Of a DNA stretch of 64,000 nucleotides, positions 44,413 through 53,318 are shown piece after piece. The translations under genes and the position numbers were made by a program. The stretch's first letter is position 1. Every line of letters starts with the position of its first letter. The notes beneath the pieces were generated by a model that was not told where the DNA came from, ran no database searches, and saw nothing but the letters and a program-made list of their open reading frames with translations. This stretch comes from an uncultured Eubacteriales bacterium (GTDB lineage Bacteria > Bacillota > Clostridia > Oscillospirales > Acutalibacteraceae): assembly GCA_934454845.1 (NCBI GenBank), contig CAKSGV010000003.1, forward strand, positions 35,418 through 99,417, given 5' to 3'.

Positions 44413-45641
44413 CCTATATTTGCAAATTCCGTGGGTGTTTTGTAAGCTTTGGCATATTCGATCTTGCCTGCCTTAGCCATAATTAGCTCAGGCACGGTTA
44501 CAAATTTGAAGCCTTCTGCTTTATAAGTATCAATAAATTTGAACACTGCGTCAACAAGATTGTATTTTGGATGGATTATTATGATACTTCCATCTTTTGC
44601 ATTTAAGAGCTGGTTATAAATTGAATCTGTTTCACCGTCTTCATTTATTTTAAGACTTGTTGAGTCCACCAACACATTTTTAGTTTCTTTAGAAAGCGAA
44701 GCAGGATTGTAAATTCCGTTAGGCTCTGCTCCTGCTGGAAGAGGAGAGGGGGTTCTATAAATAAATCCGGGAACTCTGAGCAGGAATGAATTATATCCGC
44801 CCGCATTTTGCTTTATCAAATTACTGCAATCGGTAACTTCTTTAACAGGATCGAGAATAGTCGTAGTATTCGTTAAATATTTGCGGTAGAGCGGAACATG
44901 ATTTTGCGTGTGGTTTCCTATAACGTGACCCTCGTTTTTCATTCTTGTAAGAAGAGCCGAAGAATTTGAAGTTGCATTGATATTTCTGCCTATTACAAAG
45001 AAAACAGCCGCTACATTTCTTGACTTGAGCCCGTCAAGTAGATAAGATGTAATCTCTGCCGGATGATCGTCAAATGTAAGAGATATAAGTTTTTTGCCCG
45101 AAAAAGCGGTTTTCGCCCAGGAATATGCGGAATTAAGATCGCCCGTAACCCCGTTTTTAACCGAGTTTCTGCCCAGCGTTACAAGAGTATTTGTAAGGGA
45201 AGTTACAGCTTGATTAAGAGCGGTGTTATTTCCTTTAAGCGCTTTTGCTTTTTCTTTAGTGCTTCCTTTCACTTCGGAAAGAGAAAGAGCGGGATAAGAG
45301 CCGCCTAATGCGGATATGGCATTTTGAAGCTCTTTTACTCTGCTTTCAAGAGATTTATTCTTTTTGGTATAATTTTCAATATCCAATGTATCCATAAAAT
45401 CATCCTCGGCAGTACCGGCAGTAGAATTAGAGGCTTTTGTGCCGTTGCTGTTAGTCTGTTTGCCGGATTTTGATTCTTTATTTTCAACTATCGTTCCGTC
45501 TTCTTTAACAACCTCTCCGTTTTCATTCACTATGTATTCGGAATAAAGATCGTCAGATTTATTTTTCTTGCATCCACAAAAAGAAACAAGCATAAGCACC
45601 GCAATTAAAAAAGCGAACGATTTTTTCAAAGTAATTTTCAT
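44409..45641 (-). CDS. Lipid-anchored polysaccharide deacetylase family protein
   Basis: 410 residues from ATG 45641 (aagaggctatta upstream); a longer start is possible but not supported. Signal: MKITLKKSFAFLIAVLMLVS with a lipobox ending at Cys24 (FCGC). Residues 60-150 are a Ser/Lys-rich coiled linker. The NodB-like domain begins LISLTFDDHPAEITSYLLDG (TFDD motif I, metal Asp pair); HxxxH motif II is HVIGNHTQNH, and a motif-III-like LLRVPGF is present. It acts on cell-wall or exopolysaccharide acetyl groups. It converged on thrH before the element inserted. Confidence 0.85.
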   Translation of the reverse strand: MKITLKKSFAFLIAVLMLVSFCGCKKNKSDDLYSEYIVNENGEVVKEDGTIVENKESKSGKQTNSNGTKASNSTAGTAEDDFMDTLDIENYTKKNKSLESRVKELQNAISALGGSYPALSLSEVKGSTKEKAKALKGNNTALNQAVTSLTNTLVTLGRNSVKNGVTGDLNSAYSWAKTAFSGKKLISLTFDDHPAEITSYLLDGLKSRNVAAVFFVIGRNINATSNSSALLTRMKNEGHVIGNHTQNHVPLYRKYLTNTTTILDPVKEVTDCSNLIKQNAGGYNSFLLRVPGFIYRTPSPLPAGAEPNGIYNPASLSKETKNVLVDSTSLKINEDGETDSIYNQLLNAKDGSIIIIHPKYNLVDAVFKFIDTYKAEGFKFVTVPELIMAKAGKIEYAKAYKTPTEFANIG

Positions 45642-45735
45642 TAATAGCCTCTTTCCTCTTAAATTTGCACAAAAAATCAAAAATTTGTTTATAAAATTAT
45701 ATCATATTGTAAAGTTTTTTGCAAATATTTTTTTG

Positions 45736-47595
45736 CTATTTTGTGATAAAAGAAAACTCTCCGCTTAAGAGTGAGAGCCTGCACTTATCGTGTGCTTTTC
45801 CGAGAGCAGGGGAAAGAGAATTATATTCTTTTGGAATATCGACGGAAAATTCCGTATCCGAAAGGTTTATTACTACAAGCGCTCTTACTTTGCCTGATTT
45901 TCTTTCAAATCCGAAAATTCCTTCAGGCAGATCCCACGGCACATAATCGCCGCCTGCAAACGCTTTGCATTTAGCCCTTTTGTTTCCTAGAATTTTATAA
46001 AACTCCAAAAGTTCAATATCTTCTTTGCCCCAGGGATAATAGCCTCGGCAGAAAGGATCAAATCCGCCCGTCATTCCCGCCTCGTCTCCGTAATAAAGAG
46101 AGGGAATTCCGGGGAGGGTATATTGCAAAAGCGCGGCAAGCTTTAGCCTCTTTTTTGCAAATTCATATTTTTCGGGTGATAATTCCATTTTTGATTGTGC
46201 CGCGCGGTCGGAAAAGTCATCATTGTTTTGAGAAAGACGGGTCAAGATCCTTGCCGTGTCGTGAGTGCCGATATGATTCATCATAAGGTCCACGGCGGTT
46301 TTAGGGTAGTTTTCAAGAACTTCAAATACTCTTTCTTTTATACCTTTTGAATTTCCCGTTCTTATATAATCTATGATCGCGTTCGCAAAAGGATAATTCA
46401 TAACGGAATCAAGCTGTTTTCCTCGTAAAAAACGTCTTCTTTTACCGTAGCTTATTTTGTTGGTTGCGTCTTCCCAGACTTCGCCCAAAAGATAAGCGCT
46501 TTTATTTTCCGATTTCACGGCAATTCTTATGTTATCGAGAAATTCGTCGGGCAGTTCGTCTGCTACATCAAGGCGCCAGCCGTCTGCTCCGAGCCTTTGC
46601 CAATGCCTCAAAACACCGTTTTCTCCTGTGATGAATTCTGTAAAAGACTTTGAGTTTTCATTGGTTTCGGGAAGAGATTTAATTCCCCACCAAGAGGAAT
46701 AATCATCGGGATAATTTTTAAAATTATACCATTCGGTAAAAGGAGAATTATAATCGTTGTAAGCACCCTTATTGCCGTATCGCTTATATTTATTGAAATA
46801 TAAGCTGTCGTCGCCTGTGTGGGAAAACACGCCGTCAAGAATAATATGTATATTCCTTTTGTGCGCGGCATTGCAAAGAGAAATAAAATCTTTTTCGCTT
46901 CCCAGCAGGGGATCGATTTTTAAATAATCGGCAGTGTTGTATCTGTGATTTGAATGAGCTTCAAAAATAGGGTTGAGATAAATACAGGTAACATTCAGGC
47001 TTTTCAGATAATCAAGTTTTTTTTCAATTCCTTTTAAGTTCCCGCAGTAATAATCGTTGCCCAAAAAATTGTGAGGAATATCCTGTCTGTATGCAGGTTT
47101 AGAGGACTTATCCTTAACAATATATCTATCGGGGAAAGGATTGCAAAGTGGTTTATCGGCATCAAAAAATCTATCAGGGAATATCTGATAAATTATTCCT
47201 CCGCTGAGCCATTCCGGCTTTTTCCCGTCGTCTAAAAAAACAGTAAGCTGCCAGAATTCGGGGTATTTTTTTGAAACTATTCCTCTGCCTTCGGATTCTT
47301 TTGTAACATAAAAATCGCCAAAAGGACTTGTATACTTAAAGGCATAGAAATAAAGCCCCTCTTTTAAATTAACAGTAGTTTCATAAAAGAAATAATCCTC
47401 TAAGGCTTCGCCTGTTTTTAAAAGGGGAATATAGGTTTCATTTGAGTCGTTGTCATTTTTAAAAATGAGATATGCCGTGTCGCACTGAGCGTCTTTATGC
47501 AGCAGAAGCCTCAGCCGCAGATCTGTATCTGCGGCCAAGGCGCCTTTTTTTGATTTATAAAGCTCGGATTTTGAATCGAATGGATAATAATTCAT
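45736..47595 (-). CDS. Alpha-amylase family protein (GH13, neopullulanase/maltogenic type)
   Basis: 619 residues, no signal peptide. An N-terminal beta-sandwich like CBM34 (residues 1-120) precedes the TIM barrel. Conserved GH13 regions are visible: I DGVFSHTG, II DGWRLDVADE (nucleophile Asp), III LLGEVWED (acid/base Glu) and IV IGTHDTARI (stabilising Asp). SGGIIYQIFPDRFF and LNPIFEAHSNHRYNTADYLK are typical of the GH13_20 group. It degrades maltodextrins or pullulan-type oligosaccharides in the cytoplasm. It lies 4 nt after glgP in the same direction. Confidence 0.92.
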   Translation of the reverse strand: MNYYPFDSKSELYKSKKGALAADTDLRLRLLLHKDAQCDTAYLIFKNDNDSNETYIPLLKTGEALEDYFFYETTVNLKEGLYFYAFKYTSPFGDFYVTKESEGRGIVSKKYPEFWQLTVFLDDGKKPEWLSGGIIYQIFPDRFFDADKPLCNPFPDRYIVKDKSSKPAYRQDIPHNFLGNDYYCGNLKGIEKKLDYLKSLNVTCIYLNPIFEAHSNHRYNTADYLKIDPLLGSEKDFISLCNAAHKRNIHIILDGVFSHTGDDSLYFNKYKRYGNKGAYNDYNSPFTEWYNFKNYPDDYSSWWGIKSLPETNENSKSFTEFITGENGVLRHWQRLGADGWRLDVADELPDEFLDNIRIAVKSENKSAYLLGEVWEDATNKISYGKRRRFLRGKQLDSVMNYPFANAIIDYIRTGNSKGIKERVFEVLENYPKTAVDLMMNHIGTHDTARILTRLSQNNDDFSDRAAQSKMELSPEKYEFAKKRLKLAALLQYTLPGIPSLYYGDEAGMTGGFDPFCRGYYPWGKEDIELLEFYKILGNKRAKCKAFAGGDYVPWDLPEGIFGFERKSGKVRALVVINLSDTEFSVDIPKEYNSLSPALGKAHDKCRLSLLSGEFSFITK

Positions 47596-47598
47596 ATA

Positions 47599-50001
47599 TT
47601 ATTTAACCGGTTTTATATGCCAGATATTATCGGCATAATCTTTAATTGATCTGTCTGCGGCAAAAATTCCGGAATTTGCGATATTTACAAGCGACATTCT
47701 GTTCCACTTAAGCGAGTCTTTATAAAGCTCGGTCGCCTTATCCTGTGCAAGGCAATAATCGGCAAAATCTCCGAGAGCCATATATGTGTCAACAGTTTTA
47801 AGAGTGTTGTAAATATTATCGAATTTCTTGCCGTCGATCCCCTTACCTATAAAGTCGAGAGCGGTTCTTAACTCAGAGTTGTTATTATAATAAAGCTGGG
47901 GATTGTAACCGCTTTTTTGGAGATTTAGGACTTCGGGAGTTCTCATTCCGAAGATTATGATGTTTTCGTCTCCGACAGCTTGGTGTATCTCGACATTTGC
48001 ACCGTCTTCCGTACCTAAGGTAATTGCGCCGTTAAGCATAAATTTCATATTGCTTGTTCCGCTGGCTTCTGTGGAAGCAAGGGATATCTGTTCGCTGATT
48101 TCTGCCGCAGGTATCATAAGCTCCGCTAAAGTTACCTTATAATCTTCTAAGAATACGACTTTGATTTTCCCTTTAAGCGCCGGATCATTGTCAATAACCT
48201 TTGAAAGCTTATAGATCATCTGAATTATTTCTTTAGCAAAGAGATAACCCGAAGCTGCTTTTGCCCCGAAAATATAAGTTTTAGGAGTGAAAGGAGCATT
48301 TGGATTATTTTTGATATAAAGATAATCTCTGATGATATGAAGCGCATTCATATGCTGGCGCTTGTATTCGTGAAGTCTTTTGACCTGCATATCCACGATG
48401 GAATGAGGATCGATATCAACAGAATAATTCGATTTGATATAATTAGAAAGTCTTATTTTGTTATTAAGCTTTATTTCCGCAAGCTTTTTTAATACCGTTT
48501 CATCATCATAATAAGCCTTAAGCTTTGAAAGCTCGGAAGCATTAAGGATAAATCCGTCGCCGATAAGATCGGTAACAAGCTTTGAAAGCTCGGGATTTGC
48601 CTGGCAAAGCCATCTGCGGTGAGCAATTCCGTTTGTAACGTTAGTAAACTTTTTGGGAGTAAGCTTATAATAATCATTAAACAGTTCATTTTTGATTATA
48701 TCACTGTGGAGCTTTGAAACGCCGTTTATCGTGTGGCAGGTGGCAACGCAGAAGTTTGCCATTCTGATAACGCCGTTTTGAATAATAGCCGTTTTTTCAG
48801 CCAGGGCGCTGTCGCCTGTAGTGTTTAAAATATGCTCTCTGTATCTGCGATCGATTTCCTTGACTATCATATAAATTCTCGGTAATCTTTCTTTGAAAAG
48901 GCTTTCCTGCCAGCATTCAAGAGCCTCGCTCATAATTGTGTGGTTTGTGTAAGCCATTGTTTTAGTAACAATGCCCCACGCTTTTTCCCATGAATATCCG
49001 CACTCATCAAGCAAAAGACGCATAAGTTCGGGAATTGCGAGGGTGGGATGAGTGTCGTTTATATGAATTGCGACCTTTTCGGGAAGATTTTCGAGAGAGT
49101 TGTACTTTCTCATATGTCTTCTAAGAATATCCTGAATAGACGCGGAAACTAGGAAATACTGCTGTCTTAATCTTAAAGATTTTCCTTCGATATGGTTGTC
49201 TTCGGGGTATAAAACCTTGGAAATTGCCTCTGTCATAGCTCTTTGCTCCAAAGCTCTTACATAGTCGCCCTGATTAAACGCGCTCATATTGAAGTCTTCG
49301 CACTCTGCGCTCCAAAGCCTTAAAACGCTGACGGTCTTACCGTCTTTTCCTGCGACCTTAAGGTCATAAGGCATAGCATGAACATTGTGGAAATTCTTAT
49401 GCTCTACATGGTGATAACTGCCGTCCCACCATTCATCGATATATCCGTCAAAATGAACGTCTACAGCAGAAGAGGGGCGCTGCTCAAGCCAAACGCTTCC
49501 GCCGGGGAGCCAGAAATCCGGCATTTCGGTCTGCCAACCGTCAACCAACTTCTGTCTGAAAATACCAAGCTCGTATCTTATGCAGTAGCCCATAGCGCTG
49601 TAACCGCCGGTAGCAAGTGCGTCTAAAAAGCACGCCGCAAGACGGCCGAGTCCGCCGTTGCCGAGACCTGCGTCGGGTTCGAAATCATAGAGTTTTTCAA
49701 GCTTGACATTGTATTTCTTAAGAGCCTGCCTCATATTTTCGGTAAGATCAAGATTAAACAGATTGTTTTTAAGTGATCTGCCCATTAAAAATTCCATAGA
49801 GAGGTAATAAACGGTTTTTGCGCCCTGTTCGTCGACCTTTTTTCTGAAAGCAGCCTTTCTGTCACTCATTATATCGAGAAGTACCAGTACGCAGGCTTTG
49901 TAAAATATATCGTCGTCTGCCTGTTCGGGAGTAACTCCAAAGTTGTGCGAAAGCTTAAGTTCAAGCATTTCTGAAAGTTTTGCTGCACTGTAATTATTCA
50001 T
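47599..50001 (-). CDS. glgP: Glycogen/maltodextrin phosphorylase
   Basis: 800 residues from ATG 50001 (ggagatgtgaaa upstream). The pyridoxal-phosphate lysine lies in EASGTSNMKFMLNGAITLGT near residue 645, and the substrate-site segments GLGNGGLGRLAACFLDALAT and HINDTHPTLAIPELMR are intact. It phosphorolyses alpha-1,4-glucans to glucose-1-phosphate. Operon with the amylase downstream: together they degrade stored or imported glucans. Confidence 0.96.
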   Translation of the reverse strand: MNNYSAAKLSEMLELKLSHNFGVTPEQADDDIFYKACVLVLLDIMSDRKAAFRKKVDEQGAKTVYYLSMEFLMGRSLKNNLFNLDLTENMRQALKKYNVKLEKLYDFEPDAGLGNGGLGRLAACFLDALATGGYSAMGYCIRYELGIFRQKLVDGWQTEMPDFWLPGGSVWLEQRPSSAVDVHFDGYIDEWWDGSYHHVEHKNFHNVHAMPYDLKVAGKDGKTVSVLRLWSAECEDFNMSAFNQGDYVRALEQRAMTEAISKVLYPEDNHIEGKSLRLRQQYFLVSASIQDILRRHMRKYNSLENLPEKVAIHINDTHPTLAIPELMRLLLDECGYSWEKAWGIVTKTMAYTNHTIMSEALECWQESLFKERLPRIYMIVKEIDRRYREHILNTTGDSALAEKTAIIQNGVIRMANFCVATCHTINGVSKLHSDIIKNELFNDYYKLTPKKFTNVTNGIAHRRWLCQANPELSKLVTDLIGDGFILNASELSKLKAYYDDETVLKKLAEIKLNNKIRLSNYIKSNYSVDIDPHSIVDMQVKRLHEYKRQHMNALHIIRDYLYIKNNPNAPFTPKTYIFGAKAASGYLFAKEIIQMIYKLSKVIDNDPALKGKIKVVFLEDYKVTLAELMIPAAEISEQISLASTEASGTSNMKFMLNGAITLGTEDGANVEIHQAVGDENIIIFGMRTPEVLNLQKSGYNPQLYYNNNSELRTALDFIGKGIDGKKFDNIYNTLKTVDTYMALGDFADYCLAQDKATELYKDSLKWNRMSLVNIANSGIFAADRSIKDYADNIWHIKPVK

Positions 50002-50265
50002 TTTCACATCTCCATAAATCAAGATATATTTCTTTTTATATTGTTTACTCTTATATGATACAATATTCCTAAGTATTTTTCAAGTGTTATTATAGATAAA
50101 AAATATCGAAATTTTAGTCAAAATTCACAAAAGTGATTTTTAAAATCCGTGGTTTTTAAAAAATATTATGCAAAAAGCACTAATTTTAATAAAAAATAAA
50201 AATCAGTTGAAGAACTTGATAAATTGAGATATAATGATCTATGCAATCTCACGCGGGGTGAATTT
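50002..50265. promoter_or_regulatory. Divergent promoter region between glgP and azlC
   Basis: A good plus-strand promoter is TTGAAG (50207-50212), 17 bp, TATAAT (50230-50235), for azlCD. The AT-rich remainder probably holds the glgP promoter; no operator is evident. Confidence 0.65.
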
Positions 50266-50988
50266 ATGCAGAATGATAAAAGATTTTTAAGCGGGGTTAA
50301 GGATGGTATGCCTGTTTGTATAGGCTATCTTGCGGTTGCGTTTGCCTTTGGAATATCCGCTGTTTCTCAAGGGCTTTCGGCTTTTCAGGCAACTCTTATT
50401 TCTATGGCGAATGTAACTTCGGCAGGTCAGCTTGCGGCTGTGCCGATAATAGTTTCGGGCGGAGCTTATTTTGAGCTTGCGCTTAGCCAGCTTATAATTA
50501 ATCTTAGATATGCGCTTATGTCGGTTTCGCTCTCGCAGAGGTTTGACGGGTCTGTAACAACGCTTGACAGGTTTATTCTTTCCTTTGTTAATACTGACGA
50601 AATTTTTGCCATAGGCGTTTCAAAGCCCGGAATGTTAAATCGGCAGTATATGTACGGTCTTATCCTGTCACCTTATATCGGGTGGAGCATAGGCACGGTC
50701 ATAGGTGCCGCAGCAGGTAATATTCTTCCGGCAGTTTTTATCAATGCTCTTAATCTTGCGATTTACGGAATGTTTATAGCAATAGTCGTTCCGGTAGCGC
50801 ACAGCGATAAAAGCGTTCTTGCGTGCGTGGCGATATCGGTGGCGCTTAGCTGTGCGTTTGAATATATTCCTTTTCTTAAATCGGTGCAGAGCGGATTTGT
50901 TATAATAATCTGCGCGCTTATTTCCTCTTGTATAATGGCGGCTTTAAAGCCTATTGAAGTTCAGGAAGGAACAGGAGGGGAAAACTGA
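50266..50988 (+). CDS. azlC: Branched-chain amino acid exporter, large subunit
   Basis: 240 residues from ATG 50266 (ggggtga upstream); an ATG at 50224 lies inside the promoter. About seven helices. VKDGMPVCIGYLAVAFAFGI and SAGQLAAVPIIVSGGAYFEL are AzlC hallmarks. It exports branched-chain amino acids with AzlD. Its stop overlaps the azlD start by one base. Confidence 0.93.
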   Translation: MQNDKRFLSGVKDGMPVCIGYLAVAFAFGISAVSQGLSAFQATLISMANVTSAGQLAAVPIIVSGGAYFELALSQLIINLRYALMSVSLSQRFDGSVTTLDRFILSFVNTDEIFAIGVSKPGMLNRQYMYGLILSPYIGWSIGTVIGAAAGNILPAVFINALNLAIYGMFIAIVVPVAHSDKSVLACVAISVALSCAFEYIPFLKSVQSGFVIIICALISSCIMAALKPIEVQEGTGGEN

Positions 50989-51311
50989 TGAATTGGATAA
51001 GATTTTTATGTAGTCTTGCAGTAATGGCAGGCGTGACTTATCTTATAAGAATGCTCCCAATGGTGCTTATTAAGAAAAAAATTACCAATATTTATCTTTT
51101 ATCGGTTTTGCATTATATGCCGTATGCTGTTTTGTCCTGTATGACGGTTCCCGGCTTTTTGTATGCCACGGGCAATATTTACTCGGCAATATGCGGATTT
51201 ATTGTCGCTTTTATTTTAGGATGGAAAAAGTCAAGCCTTGTAGTAGTTGCCGCAGGGGCGAGCGGCGGAGCCCTTGTTTGCGAGCTAATAATTAAATATG
51301 TGATAAAATAA
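50988..51311 (+). CDS. azlD: Branched-chain amino acid exporter, small subunit
   Basis: 107 residues with four helices. VTYLIRMLPMVLIKKKITN and YMPYAVLSCMTVPGFLYATG are conserved in AzlD. Coupled to azlC by a TGATG overlap; followed by a terminator. Confidence 0.93.
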   Translation: MNWIRFLCSLAVMAGVTYLIRMLPMVLIKKKITNIYLLSVLHYMPYAVLSCMTVPGFLYATGNIYSAICGFIVAFILGWKKSSLVVVAAGASGGALVCELIIKYVIK

Positions 51312-51343
51312 AGAAATCGGCTAAAAAAGCCGATTTCTTTTTA
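51309..51343. terminator. Bidirectional terminator
   Basis: Perfect 12-bp stem aagaaatcggct/agccgatttctt with a 4-nt loop, flanked by A and T runs, between azlD and the convergent flavodiiron gene. Confidence 0.88.
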
Positions 51344-52504
51344 TTTTTCGCAAAGCTCGCAGGCCAAAGCTTCCAACTGCTCTTCGTTTTCATCATTTAA
51401 AGCGGATATGATTTTAACGGTTTGCTCTGTAAAGGTTATATTTTTGCTCTTTTCAAATTTATCACGCATTATTTTTGCGGCAGTAGGCGCCCAGGATCCG
51501 TTTTCGATCAAAGCTATTGTTTTATTCTGAAAATTTCTTTCCGTAAGATGATCGATAAACTCTTTCATAAACGGGAAAATATCGGAATTATATGTTGTAG
51601 TAGCAAGAACGAGCCTGTCGTACCTGAAAGCGTCTTCCACAGCTTCCGCCATATCGCACCTTGCAAGATCATTGATCACTGTTTTTTCACAGCCTTTTTG
51701 TTTAAGCTTCTCGGCAAGCAATTTTGCGGCTTTTTCGGTATTTCCGTAAACAGAGGTGTAACAAATGCACACGCCTTTTGTTTCTGATCTGTAGGAAGAC
51801 CAAATATCATAAAGATTTATATAGTAACTGAGATTTTCTGTCAGTACCGGTCCGTGAAGAGGGCATATTTTTTCGATATCAAGCGCCGACGCTTTTTTAA
51901 GCAGATTTTGAACCTGAACTCCGAATTTACCCACTATTCCGAAATAATATCTTCTTGCTTCGCACGCCCAGTCCTCATCGGAATCATAGGTACCGAATTT
52001 TCCGAAACCGTCTGCAGAGAAAAGAACTTTTTCTTTGCTCTCATATGTAACCATTACTTCGGGCCAGTGTACCATAGGAGCAAATATGAAGTTAAGAGTG
52101 TGAGCTCCGAGTGATAGGGCATCGCCGTCTTTAACCTGTATTGTTTTTTTCGTCAGGTCTACATTAAAAAAATTTTTTATCATCGCAAGTGCTTTAGCGT
52201 TTGTTACGAGTTTGCAATCGGGATAGAAATTTAAAAGGTTTAAAATATTAGCCGAATGATCGGGCTCCATATGCTGAACTATAAGAAAATCGGGATTTTT
52301 CCCGCTTAATTCGCGCTTTAAATTTTCAAGCCATTCGTCTGTAAAATTCGCGTCAACAGTATCCATAACAGCAATTTTATCATCAATTATAACATAAGAA
52401 TTATAAGCCATTCCGTTTGGTACTGTATATTGCCCCTCGAAAAGATCGATATTTTTGTCATTCACCCCGATGTATCTGATGTCTTTTGAAATATTCATTT
52501 CCAT
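51341..52504 (-). CDS. Flavodiiron protein (A-type, O2/NO reductase)
   Basis: 387 residues. The metallo-beta-lactamase domain has the diiron ligand motif HMEPDHSAN (His78, Glu80, Asp82, His83), with H147-type (MVHWPEVMV) and D166-type (FSADGFG) ligands. Residues 250-385 are a flavodoxin domain (GVCICYTSVYGNTEKAA). It detoxifies oxygen or nitric oxide in the cytoplasm, with electrons from rubredoxin. Start at 52504 with an aaggagc site; a second Met two codons later is possible. The gene stands alone. Confidence 0.95.
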   Translation of the reverse strand: MEMNISKDIRYIGVNDKNIDLFEGQYTVPNGMAYNSYVIIDDKIAVMDTVDANFTDEWLENLKRELSGKNPDFLIVQHMEPDHSANILNLLNFYPDCKLVTNAKALAMIKNFFNVDLTKKTIQVKDGDALSLGAHTLNFIFAPMVHWPEVMVTYESKEKVLFSADGFGKFGTYDSDEDWACEARRYYFGIVGKFGVQVQNLLKKASALDIEKICPLHGPVLTENLSYYINLYDIWSSYRSETKGVCICYTSVYGNTEKAAKLLAEKLKQKGCEKTVINDLARCDMAEAVEDAFRYDRLVLATTTYNSDIFPFMKEFIDHLTERNFQNKTIALIENGSWAPTAAKIMRDKFEKSKNITFTEQTVKIISALNDENEEQLEALACELCEK

Positions 52505-52602
52505 ATAGGTGCTCCTTTTTTGAATTTTCTTATAGCATTATATAACAAAATTTTGCAAAAATCAATAATTATTCCTGATTTTAAAAAACTTTTTTATTTT
52601 TA

Positions 52603-52632
52603 TTGACAATTATTCATATTGTATGTTATAAT
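52603..52632 (+). promoter_or_regulatory. tRNA-Ala promoter
   Basis: TTGACA (52603-52608), 18-bp spacer, TATAAT (52627-52632), 20 bp before the mature 5' end. Confidence 0.85.
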
Positions 52633-52652
52633 CAAATATATCGTTTTTTTAT

Positions 52653-52728
52653 GGGGCATTAGCTCAGCTGGGAGAGCGCTACACTGGCAGTGTAGAGGTC
52701 AGCGGTTCGATCCCGCTATGCTCCACCA
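52653..52728 (+). tRNA. tRNA-Ala (anticodon GGC)
   Basis: The cloverleaf folds fully: acceptor GGGGCAT with ATGCTCC (one G-U), D stem GCTC/GAGC, anticodon stem CTACA/TGTAG with loop CTGGCAG (anticodon GGC), T stem AGCGG/CCGCT with TTCGATC. The CCA end is encoded (52726-52728). The gutted TnpV module begins directly at its 3' end. Confidence 0.97.
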
Positions 52729-52951
52729 AACAGGTATTGGACGAACACCTTGTTTTTCAAAGGCTATTTTGTAACAAGGGTGGAAATCTGATACAAAAGC
52801 AAACGCTGCCGTAGGAAATCCTACGGCAGCGTTTTTGTCTGAACGCACATAGCAGTTGAAAGCCGCTGACCAAATGGCGTGGGTGGGCAATACGAATGAC
52901 ATACGGAACCAAGCAACTGAAATCATAAACACGGAAATAATATTTAAATAA
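52729..52951 (+). pseudogene. Gutted TnpV module: leader (52728-52850) joined to the last codons of TnpV
   Basis: The first 123 nt (52728-52850) align without a gap to 56993-57115 with about 11 differences. Then 52851-52951 encodes QLKAADQMAWVGNTNDIRNQ and a short tail, the C-terminus of TnpV as at 57448-57549. Compared with the intact copy, about 332 nt containing the ribosome site, the start and three quarters of the gene are deleted. The leader hairpin (aaacgctgccgtagg...) is preserved with compensating base changes. Confidence 0.85.
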
Positions 52952-53037
52952 GCTTTATCTTGATATGATTGTATTTTATTGTGTGCTTATATAAGAATAT
53001 AGAGAAAATTTAACTTTCAAAATCAAAGAATTTATGC

Positions 53038-53043
53038 TATAAT
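53038..53043 (+). promoter_or_regulatory. Candidate -10 of the ABC-3C-like operon
   Basis: TATAAT at 53038-53043, 17 bp after a weak TTTCAA. It lies 66 bp before the first start codon. Confidence 0.45.
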
Positions 53044-53108
53044 AAAAAAGTAATATATGTTGGAGAACGCTATTTGAAAGGCGCAAATTAGAGAAAGGGA
53101 ATTTAAAT

Positions 53109-53318
53109 ATGAAAATTCAGAATTCCCCTCAGATAGGAGATAAATTATTTTTATTTCATCGCGAAGTAATTGTTACAAAGACCTATCTGACATTTCATCT
53201 TGTTAGGATTCGATATATAAATGAAATTACTGAATTTTGTATAGACTATTATGCTTTATCTTCCCAGTCTGACTATACAAATTCGATTGGAATAAATAAG
53301 CTACGAGGTGGGGCATAA
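53109..53318 (+). CDS. Small unknown first gene of the ABC-three-component-like operon
   Basis: 69 residues, MKIQNSPQIGDKLFLFHREV at the start, then VTKTYLTFHLVRIRYINEIT. It is rich in beta-strand-forming residues, which suggests a small beta-barrel or SH3-like fold; I recognise no family. The stop overlaps the start of the next gene by one base (TAATG), so it is translationally coupled to the endonuclease-like gene and likely part of the same system. agaaaggga precedes the ATG. Confidence 0.7.
   Translation: MKIQNSPQIGDKLFLFHREVIVTKTYLTFHLVRIRYINEITEFCIDYYALSSQSDYTNSIGINKLRGGA

Noticed and set aside
52699..52932. A 77-codon minus-strand frame
   Set aside because: It overlaps the tRNA-Ala gene and the gutted TnpV module, so coding is implausible.
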